From the NCBI GenBank assembly GCA_025024175.1, contig QCXZ01000138.1:42751092-42815091 (forward strand): DNA of 64,000 nucleotides. The letters run 5' to 3'. Each line of letters starts with the position of its first letter. Positions within the stretch are counted from its first letter, which is position 1. A model generated the notes under the pieces. It was given only the letters and a program-made list of their open reading frames with translations, made no database searches and had not been told where the DNA came from. Both the position numbers and the translations under genes were made by a program. Origin of the DNA: Rhyzopertha dominica (Eukaryota > Arthropoda > Insecta > Coleoptera > Bostrichidae). This document shows, in pieces, positions 55,459 through 64,000 of the stretch.

Positions 55459-58400
55459 TTGCTACTTTTCAAACACATGATAGTGTTTTCTTTTATCAAA
55501 ATCCTTATGTAAAGCTAATTTAACATGCTTCATGCTCAAAATTCGACAAAGCGGTGGCAAAGGCTTCCGCCTGTTGCAAAATTTAAAATGGTGAATACAG
55601 AATCAGTAAATTGATTTATTTAGTATGGAGAAGTACCGACTTTATACACCTGCATCTAATACGAGCAGAAAAATGGCTATTCGATACAAAATCACATGCT
55701 ATTTTGTTGTATGCCTACCCAATTGTAATAGTACGCATTTTAGTACAAGATGTAATTTTACTAACATGGATTCACCGGTACTGCTTCAAGAAGAATAGTG
55801 TAAATTTGGCACAGGAATTTAAAATAAAATGTATTTAACTTCATACGACGTCAGAGTTGTCGAGAGAGACGTACCTAATTCATCCATTACATTAACTCAA
55901 GCAATAATTACGATGGTTTCGCCATTTAAACGGGAGCGAAACCGCACAGCGCAATCCTTTTTTATTATTAAACGTGCTTCTAACTCATAAATCCTCGTGA
56001 AATTACAACCCAGCACAGTCCTTCTCCAAACTAATTAATTAGATCACTCTATCTATCTCTATCTCTAATCCCAATTATACGAAATATCACAAACTATCAC
56101 TTTGCATTATTTAATCTTGAGGTATCGGGAATGAACGCAAAAATGCTCTCTCAAAGATTAGGAGGTAATGTGCTTACAATACCAAGTCAAAATAGGAACG
56201 AAACAAAATAAAATTCAACAAAAAAAACGAGTACTTAATTTTGAGGTGTTTAAACGTGAACCGGATAAAAGCTTTTCAAGTGCTGATCTCAAGAGCGAAA
56301 CTAACTAAAGGCACCAAACTTCAATCTCGAGAAGAGTACTGTCACATCTTTGTGATCACTTTACAAAACTAAATTCAGCAACTCCGACTTAAAGTGATTC
56401 TGAATCCGTTAATGATTTTATATAAGCGACTGATTACCTCCAAGACAAAATATAACACAAACGTTTTCAACGTTCCCGAAATTGATTACAATTTAATACA
56501 AGGCTAAACGCGCACGGAAGTCGAGCAAAAAGATAATTTCTCGCGAAATCAAGCACTATAGTTTTTATAAACTTTTTAAATAGGAGGTGTTTAGTTGTTA
56601 GTTTAAGGACGAAAATGGTTAAGCCACTTAGGTTCTTTTGGCACTTCTCTACAAAGTTTGGTGTTCGTTGTGGCAAAACTCGTGCTATATTGTATTTTTC
56701 CTTGTCTATAAGATTTGTAAAGTGGGCCACTTAACTCTTAAGGGTAAATTCTTTCATAAATTATCTTAGCTGCCATCTGATCAGTAACATTACTTAACCT
56801 TAATTTTCCTACAAACGCTTTCTTTTGAGAAGTTACCTTCGCCGTTGCTAGGCAAAAGGAAACCTAAGAAAGCTTACGACGATAACTTCTAGCGTTCTCT
56901 ACCCTTATACAATTCTAATTAGTCGTTCGAATTCACCCTTTCAGGTCTGTATTTATACAGCTCGCATATGCACACCTTTTTATTTTTCTTTATGGCCATA
57001 CTTGGCTAATCGCGAAATCGGATGAAATCAGCAGTATTCTTAAATAAAATCTAATCAAAATAGAGAATTGACTTCAATTTAGATTGTACAAATAGAAGCT
57101 ACAGAAAAGAAATAACCTCTCTACATTTTTAAGGTGTTTCTAAATTAATACGTTCTTCTATACAATTATCTGATAGAATTGCTGACTATTTTTTATCTGG
57201 TATTGAACCATTTATCAAAATTATGGCCAAATTTATCAATTTGGGCTGCGCATCGTACATAGTTCTAATTGTTTGTTTCGAATATTTAGGGACAATTACA
57301 TTGGTATTTAAAGTACTCTGTAGCCGTGTGCTGCCTTTGTTCTAAAGCAAAACAGACTTGAAACAAGTCTAATGTCGCTGAATAAAGTTTGGAACCTGCG
57401 GGTATAATTTTAAGCGAGTTTGATACTTAACAAAGCCGTAGATTCGGCGGTTTAATTTACTTGTTTCTCATTTTGCTTGTTGGTTGATGTTAAGTTATTT
57501 CTGTAGATTTTGGTACAATCACATGATAATGGAGGTGCATGTAAGACGAGTAGGTCATTTTCTGTTTAACTGCTTTTGTTTTCATTTAATCCCGAAATTA
57601 GATTTGGAAATATTGCTAGGATTTTTAAATTTTCGTAAAATTTTAATTCAATTCTCATTGCTTTAAAACCAGAAATCGATAAAAAATTCTTGTCTTAGAC
57701 TATCGTTTTGTTTGCAGAATTTTGCGGAATTTGTAATCAGAGCAATCATAGATGGCAAACCTCGGTATACGTATATTTATAAATGGAAATGATTTTATTT
57801 TGCATGGCTGCCCTGCCCTTGGAATCAAATAATTACAGTTCATTCACTGTAATGTTTTGAAACTTCTATAGCATAAGCCTATTTTCGTAGTGGTTGTCAA
57901 GTTTTAACACGACTTTGTAATTTCAGTAATATTAAAGGAGTATTAGACTTTTTTGGTGTTTGAGCCTTTTAATTTGCAATTGTCCCAAAACGTTTATTTC
58001 TTTTAACCTTTTCTTTCGCAATGTTGTTGTTTTTTGCCATATAAGCAATGTTTATTTTTGATGCACTTGTCAGCAAAACCTGTTGTGCTTTTATTTCAGT
58101 GTATGACTTTACTTGGTTATTTTATGTATACAATATCACATCGCATGCATTTCACTCGGTAATTACTGCTTTTGTTTAACCTACTGGATTTTAGCTTCTT
58201 TTTATCTAGAAGACTACTCTACTGCTCTAATTTCGCATGTATTAAGCCTATTTTTAAAACCCACATCTTTGATATAATTTACTGCAATGAAAATCATTTT
58301 GTGTTAGCACTGTACAGAATTATTCCTATTCTAGCTTTATATTTATCTATTATACATTGTTAAAACCTAATTCTTCTTAGAAATAATAAGAGCAATATGG

Positions 58401-58929
58401 GAAATACACTTAGTATTATAACTGACGTGTTAGGATAAAAAATTGAAAAATAAATGCAAGAGATACGTAGAATACTTTTGAAAGCAATGAACTAGAAATG
58501 TAGTGAAAGAAAAAAACGATGGTTTTTTTTAAAAGGCATTACTGTACATAAAAATTGAAGAATAATATGCAGAGCATACTCTTCCTGCATTTAATATTGA
58601 AACTGCAAATCCTATAAGGTTCTAATTTACAAAAATGCACGTTTGGAAGAAGACACAGTAAATGATATCTAAGCATTTAATATGAACTACTCGTACACAG
58701 GCTCAAATAGTACGACGTTTAAAGATCGATCTTTCCTTGATAAGTTTAAAAGTTTTAGTCTGCTCCCCAAACTTCATATTGGATATACGGGAAATATGCA
58801 AATTTCTACTACATTTCTTTTTAACCGCTGCAGCCCTGTAACCTCAGCCAACTCCAAAATGCACTTTAATTTTATCGAACTTAGTATGAGCAGGATAAGA
58901 ATATTTCCGTTACATTATGCATGAATGGC
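55459..58929. other. AT-rich intergenic DNA
   Basis: No gene, RNA or transposon signature was found across 3.5 kb. Short frames at 55,611-55,838, 56,467-56,730 (-), 57,484-57,666, 58,172-58,363 and 58,682-58,924 were inspected and not recognised. A CTATCTATCTCTATCTC microsatellite-like run lies near 56,048. Confidence 0.45.
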
Positions 58930-59400
58930 GTATTCATCCGTTAAAACATTGTAGTTTCAATTGCAACAAGATAAACAAGTCTCGTACGCGAAGCTATAAA
59001 TAAACGTTCGCGCAAGCAGCCATAATAATTACGTGCACTTTCACACTGCCGAGCTGAACTTTCATTCAGTCTTATAGTGTTTTTTTTCAGCGGACCTGTT
59101 CTCGCATTAAAAAAACGCGGCGCAAGGGTCAAGTTCGCACCGCACGCAGACTATAAATAAACAACCTTCAATACACCACACGGAAAACTGTAAATATAGA
59201 CTATTCGCCGGAACCCTTTGAACACTGACCCTTCCAGACTGCATGCTAAACCTTTGGGCGATGTTCACCAACTGCAAACTTGGGTTTGTAATAAACAATA
59301 AAATGCCCCTGCGAATCGATATGTTTGAGAACGGGCGCGGACAGCGGCGTACGTGGGCAGAACGGTACGTCAAAAATGGTGGAGGCGCCTACTTAAAATA
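58930..59400. promoter_or_regulatory. GC-balanced island, candidate regulatory element
   Basis: CpG-containing DNA (ACGCGGCGCAAGG near 59,115; GAACGGGCGCGGACAGCGGCG near 59,330) with TATAAATAAACG-type strings near 58,995 and 59,152. Minus-strand frames across it are unrecognised. It ends just before a transposon 5' end. Confidence 0.27.
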
Positions 59401-59438
59401 AAAAGCTTGTAATTATTAGTGTTTTATGAGATTAATAT

Positions 59439-59845
59439 AAAGGGTCGCTCCAAAGTATGGAACCAGCAGGACATTCCAGGTTCTGTTCGAACGATTTTTC
59501 TGAAATTGTGCGTGGGCCTATGGGCAATTAATATGCATTTTCTGGAATTTTTTCAGCTCCGTGTCAGCTCTCGTTTGCGAGGTATGGTCGCAAGTTGCAT
59601 TTTTAACGGTAAGGGGGACAAAGGGCACATCATTGAAAAGGTTATTTTTTCCTGATTTAAAAAATGTATCACACTTGTACAATTTATTGCTTCTGAGTTG
59701 AGAAATGTGTAAATACAATAATTGAGCTTGACAAAGAACGAGGACAATTTTTTTTATCGCTTAAATGGACAAAAAAGCTAGGTATTACCATTTTTCCTTG
59801 ACTGGTGATAAATTTTCGTCTAGTTTGATCAATTTATTACGAATC
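59439..59845 (+). mobile_element. Solo 5' end of the 11.8-kb mariner-type transposon family
   Basis: It starts AGGGTCGCTCCAAAGTATGG and matches the leader of the element at 11,829: ACCAGCAGGA, CAGGTTCTGTTC, GGCACATCATTGAA, TTTTCCTGATTT, CACTTGTACAATTTATTGC and GACTGGTGATAA. It holds about 110 bp missing from that copy. Similarity ends right where the other copy's transposase ATG would begin, so the gene and the 3' end are absent here. Confidence 0.75.
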
Positions 59846-60299
59846 GAGCACACAAAAAGTAAAAAAAAAACATTGATTCCGTGAAAAATGCAGTATTTTT
59901 TCAGATGTGTTACTCTACTATACGCTTTTGTTGTTTAATAACATATGCTTCCTATTTGTTTATAAAAAGGCAGCTGTAGCTCTGTAAGATTCTTATTAAT
60001 AGAAAAATCCGACAGTTTTATATTGGCATTGTTTTAAAGCTACAGATGCTCAAAATTTTAAAAATGTTTTATTGAATTGTGTCAGCGACTATAACGAGTA
60101 CAGGGAGAAATGCCGTGAACTTCAGGAAGATTATGTAACAAAATAAAATTATAATACCTCCAACTTTCAATTTTTTATCTTCGTACTAATATCGCGTTTT
60201 GTTCACATTTAGCTACTTTTGACGCTTCTGTAACCTTAGATGACTACTGAACCAAAGCTTTACTGAAATCAACACGGATTTTGGGCAAACGTTCGCAGG
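59846..60299. other. AT-rich intergenic DNA
   Basis: Nothing recognised. Confidence 0.45.
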
Positions 60300-60590
60300 T
60301 CACCAGTGTGTACCCCTCTTTGCATGAATACGTGAGTGCCATATATTGGCAGGATCTCCCCTGCAGTTTACATTCTAGCAACGCACAGCAGATAAAACAT
60401 GATAGTGTGTGTCGGTAGTCCTCGACGGTTTCCTGCTAATCGCGGTTTAATTTCCGGCCAACGGAGTCCCGGTCGCAGCGTCGCACCAGAGGGTGGGTGG
60501 GAGGATATCGACTGGATGAACGGAAAAAGAGAGATCCTCCTGATTCGAAAATTAAAACTGCAGGATGCAAATACGATCCTTATGTGAAAA
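60300..60590. promoter_or_regulatory. GC-rich island with open frames on both strands
   Basis: GC-rich DNA (CGCAGCGTCGCACCAGAGGG near 60,473) allows a 62-codon plus and a 93-codon minus frame, neither recognised. Possibly a promoter-proximal or conserved element. Confidence 0.25.
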
Positions 60591-60671
60591 TTCTGTGAGT
60601 TTTTCATAATATAAACGCAATATATTGTTTTTTGGATGTTTGGGTGCAACGAAAAGTGGTCAAACTGAATT

Positions 60672-61680
60672 GGGTATTATCACTTTTTTTTAAAATTACT
60701 TAAAATGAATCTTGAAGTGCATATATATCGTACGCCATATTAAAAAAGACAAAAAAAAATATTTGTAGGTAGAGAATTCCAGGTCTGAAATTCTAATCTT
60801 TGGAGTCACCGCAAAACGCTTCTATCCAAGGTTATTCAACTCGTGACGTCAAGTGTCACGTAAACATTACCGAGGAGCGTGCAGTTTAATAGTATAGTAT
60901 CATTCTTGTATTGGAAAAGCTTTTGTGTGGTGTTTATTGAAAGGACGGTGTAAGAGGTCGCACCAAAAAGTGATTTGTGTAGTTTTACAAGCATCTATTA
61001 TGTATGGAAAACAAAACAAGTGTTGTTTTGTACATGGTTATAAAAGTACTTCAGTCAGTACAGCTAACAAAATTTTTGTAACCGTTTGTCGAGATTATCA
61101 ATATATGAAAGAGTTGTTTAAGGCCCCTAGACGTGATATGCCGAAATCGCAAAGTTTATTTTTCTGTTGTGAAGATCATCTTAATTCTTACTGTAAGTTT
61201 TATTATTCTTTTTGGGGTTATAAGTGTTTACCATTCAGTTTCCATTTTGTTATAGCTTGAAGAGGATATGAATAATTATATGCGTTTTAACTTGATAGAG
61301 GGAAATGTTGTAATAAATAAAAGCGCTGTTTTCCCGACTGTTAGCCAGACCGGAAACGAGCCGCAAGAGCCCCGAAAATAAATGGCAATTTATATTTATT
61401 CTGACCTCTATAATAAATGTCAAGTTTAGGGTACATTTTTGATTCTTACATTTTTATGTTTACAAATAGTATGTTTCCAACAACCCACTGTGATCAAATT
61501 ATCAATGCTACGTTACTTTTACGTTCCTCATCTCCGCCGCGTTGAACCGCTCGTCGCTGTACAAATTCCATAACAATGAAGTCAACTCATAAGTATTTCA
61601 CTTTTTCTTGGCGTATTTTAATTCGCTTATCACAAAATGAACGCAAACAACAAACTGATAAATTGACGGGCTGAGGCTGA
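60672..61680 (+). mobile_element. THAP-domain DNA transposon, copy B (truncated)
   Basis: It starts GGGTATTATCAC after AATT (60,668-60,671), the same terminus and adjoining tetranucleotide as copy A, in the opposite orientation. It matches copy A closely through the THAP frame, the putative intron and the CGTTGAACCGC/CGCTGTACAAATTCC block, then stops at GGCTGAGGCTGA (61,680). It lacks the last ~230 bp of copy A, including the second terminus. The sequence right after the break (61,681 on) looks like a PLE/hammerhead-type end, which may have replaced it. Confidence 0.75.
60925..61260 (+). pseudogene. THAP-domain protein fragment (copy B)
   Basis: The frame includes CCFVHGYKSTSVSTANKIFV, VCRDYQYMKELFKAPRR and LFFCCEDH. 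In this copy the second zinc-binding Cys of the THAP pattern is Tyr, while the final C-x2-H is kept (the reverse of copy A). The frame reads into a GT...AG segment (61,193-61,255) with a good donor (GTAAGT) and acceptor (TTATAG). Downstream coding (LEEDMNNYMRFNLIEGNV) lies in a phase one base off from a simple join, in both copies. No catalytic domain is present. Confidence 0.68.
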
Positions 61681-61850
61681 TATATTTTTGCTAACTTCCA
61701 ACGTTCCAATGTGTATCTCCTTTTTACAACTTTTAGCTGAAGATGAGGGTGGATTCTTTCGAAATATGTATTAATACGTATTTGAATTAAAGGATGTGTA
61801 GTAAGACATTGATTTACTTGTTTTAATTTATTTTTATATTATTTTCTATT
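61681..61850 (+). repeat. Hammerhead-like PLE/retrozyme end (decayed)
   Basis: CTGAAGA (61,737-61,743), stem II GAGGG/CTTTC (61,745-61,760), GAAA (61,761-61,764), stem III TATGTA/TACGTA around TTAA (61,765-61,780) and TT follow the hammerhead order, but stem I hardly pairs. The tail (GAATTAAAGGATGTGTAGTAA) resembles that after the 21.7-kb ribozyme (GAATAAAACGTGAAGTAA), which suggests a common family. Confidence 0.4.
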
Positions 61851-62969
61851 AAATGTCATTAAATGATTGTATGAATTTAATATTATTTTCAAAACATGTC
61901 AACTGCCTTTTTAAAGTATTTGGCAAAAGATACATACATTTTTATGACTTACTTACTTATGATGAACATAATGTGTAATACCTTCTTCATTAGTATATCT
62001 CTTAGCAATTAGTAGGCAATGAATTTTATCTAATGTTCAGTAATTGTATATGGATACAACTTCGACAATTTATAGATGAAAGTGGTTTTTCCGTTTTGAG
62101 CAATTTGAGCAATCATATGATTAAATATATTTTTTTAACAGAAGTATCACCCTATTAGTTAATTTAAGTTCGTTGATTCAAACTATTCTTGAATTTCTTT
62201 AAAGGTTGCACAAACATTTGTTGATGAGATTATTAATCACAAGATGCATACACAACTCACATATTGTCCACGGATAGATTATGTACGTTTCTAATCTTCG
62301 TTTTTTGGACATTTATATTCATAAGTTAAAACTTGTCGTATGTTCTCGATCGTGTGGTAATTTTGCTTTATGAATCTTCTTGATTTGTTCCTAAAGCATA
62401 AGGATGTTTTAAGTGTACCCACAAGGTGACATAAGAAAAAAGTTGAATTCACAACAAATTCTGGGCATAAGTTTCTGTCAGAGTGACCGAATTCAGTTAT
62501 TGGGTACAACATATAGATAATTTATTTCATTTAAAACTACTTACTCGTTATTTTTTTCTGATTGATGGAACACTTTTTTATCTCACATTGAAAATTGTGT
62601 GCACTGCGCAGTGCAGTGTTTTGCTATGGTACAGCGCTCTATTGAATCCTTTTTTTAATCAAATTATTCGCATCGGATCATGTTAATCTTTTNCACATTT
62701 CCTTAAATTGTAGTTAAAGGTTGTCACTTGTTATACGTTTGCTCATACAAATAAACCAAGATTGTAAACCCCTAACTTATCTGCGTTTACTTGAATTATT
62801 GTGTGTCTTATAGAAGTATGTTGACATAGATTGCAAATGATTACATTAAAACTTTACACATGTTTTTTGTGCGGCTCGTAATAATGTATTTTGAATAGAA
62901 AGAATCAGATTATTTGCACAACGCGTATTTTAGTTGTTAGAAGAGGCTTGATAAATTTGCCAACCTACA
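61851..62969. other. AT-rich intergenic DNA
   Basis: Nothing recognised; one N near 62,693. Confidence 0.45.
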
Positions 62970-62971
62970 AT

Positions 62972-64000
62972 AGGGGTGTTGGAAGAAAAAATCCGCACGA
63001 ACACAAGACTTCAATTTATTGAAAATGGACAAACTGATACAAAAAACTAAACACCAGTAATATACATAAAGCTTAAATAACTGTGTCATCAGATTTCATT
63101 CGTCGCATTAAATTGGAGAAGATCGCTACATCCATTTGCGAAATTTTAAGATTGATCCGTTATTGCAATTCTTCCACCCCGTATACTCTCTGTATAAAAA
63201 TTGTATAGAATCTTTCAACTCGACGCAGATGGAGTCCGTTGGGCTCATTTCTGGACCTTTCATCGAATATGCAGCCACTACATGTGTTGCATAACGGACG
63301 GTTATCATATAAGGCCTGAACATAATTTTGCGATTTGAATGTTTTTTGCTAATGAATTTGTTCTGTCTGCTTTGTACGCATTCTTTCTCATACAGAATTA
63401 CCGGAAAGCGCGGTATACAAAGAAGAATGACGCGCGAAGGAATTGCCATCCAAACCAACAGCTTCTGAGAAAAAACGTCTCTCGTCTCTACCTTTCTGCA
63501 TTAGTAAGACTTTTTAATTGCGTTGTTGCTACCATTCCATGAGAAATATGATTCATCATTAATAATCACTTCTAGCCTTTCTTTCTTTTTGTTCCATACC
63601 TTGCTTATCTTTGTATTTCGGGGTTGTTTTTCTTCATAGTAATAAAACATTTTTGCATTTCAATATGTTGCTGGCATACTTTTTGTCGATGTATTTTCTA
63701 CCCATTTTTCTGACAGTTCTTCCTGAACCTTGCTTTCTTACTGATGGCCATCCTAACTATACATGTTTATAAATGTCATACGTAGTCCGCTTAGGAATCC
63801 CCATTGCATAAAAAGGATTAACAACACACATATGTTTTATGATTTCTGTGTTGCTCAATATACGAGTAGCCGGCAATAACTTCGCAACGCTTATTATCTG
63901 CATTATTGTTTGTAACAAATCCCATAACTTTAAACTGCTTTTACGTTTTTTACTTATACGTTTAGAGAGATGCGCGTTCAATTATTGAAAATCCAAGGTC
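62972..64000 (-). mobile_element. mariner-type transposon, 3' end and most of body
   Basis: On the minus strand the element ends at 62,972 with GGGGTGTTGGAAGAAAAAAT next to a TA dinucleotide (62,970-62,971), a mariner-like terminus. Its transposase relic runs rightwards to near the window edge, so the 5' end lies outside. Confidence 0.6.
63060..63980 (-). pseudogene. mariner-type transposase (inactive)
   Basis: Minus-strand blocks in order: MGIPKRTTYDIYKHV (helix-turn-helix, near 63,800-63,760), IINDESYFSWN (first catalytic aspartate, about 63,560), VWMAIPSR (about 63,455), FRPYMITVRYATHV (position of 'WPDLASxHY'; the aspartate is lost), then NEPNGLHLRRVERFYTIF (third catalytic glutamate retained) and DVAIFSNLMRRMKSD at the C-terminus. 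Stops and frame shifts throughout. It is a different subfamily from the 12-kb and 35-kb relics, closer to the 30.9-kb relic in its final block. Confidence 0.8.

Overview
The window looks like non-coding DNA from an arthropod, most likely an insect. It is very AT-rich, carries scattered single N bases, and has no operon-like gene packing. Its repeats are typical of insect genomes: mariner/Tc1-type transposases, hAT elements and Penelope-like elements (PLEs). A short interstitial run at 55,436-55,458 reads one TTAGG followed by TCAGG units. TTAGG is the ancestral insect telomere repeat and TCAGG the variant known from many beetles, so a beetle is the best guess, but this rests on 23 bases.

I found no convincing intact host protein-coding gene. 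The longest open frames are about 100-160 codons and match nothing I recognise, or lie inside transposons. The most likely reading is a gene desert or a very long intron. It is punctuated by GC/CpG-richer islands of 200-600 bp rich in homeodomain-type sites (around 1.1, 4.6, 9.1, 14.3, 19.4-19.9, 24.2, 29.3, 34.6, 37.9, 40.0, 43.5, 49.1, 54.8, 59.2 and 60.4 kb) that look like enhancers, promoters or untranslated first exons of a developmental gene lying outside.

Layout of mobile DNA: DDE transposase relics at 5.7 kb (-), 11.8-12.95 kb (+), 30.9-31.6 kb (+), 35.05-36.71 kb (+, both ends intact), 40.4-43.0 kb (+, Tc3-like), 47.7-48.1 kb (-) and 63.0-64.0 kb (-). A hAT element at 9,701-11,807 has perfect 8-bp target duplications and is split by a second hAT element at 10,648-11,538, also with perfect 8-bp duplications. 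The Tc3-like element is split inside its catalytic domain by a THAP-domain element at 41,420-42,718; a second, truncated copy of that element lies at 60,672-61,680 in the opposite orientation. Penelope-like reverse transcriptase/GIY-YIG relics are at 18.35-19.35, 26.8-27.4 and 49.6-51.1 kb, and a non-LTR retrotransposon relic at 29.6-30.3 kb. Three tRNA-derived SINE-like heads are at 2.85, 15.8 and 43.9 kb.

The most striking content is a set of hammerhead ribozyme folds. The best (33,805-33,908) has every core base, three paired stems and a valid cleavage triplet. It sits in a 380-bp insertion (33,736-34,115) flanked by a perfect 12-bp target duplication and bearing a 22-bp terminal repeat, as expected if a self-cleaving circular RNA of about 352 nt was reverse transcribed for slightly more than one lap and inserted (an animal 'retrozyme'). 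Related hammerhead architectures occur at 21,718-21,762, at 28,315-28,411 (with a roughly 30-bp stem I) and, weakly, at 61,737-61,790. Hammerheads are known from PLE ends and from retrozymes thought to borrow PLE enzymes, so the PLE relics and the ribozyme elements here probably belong to one retrotransposition system. That link is inference.
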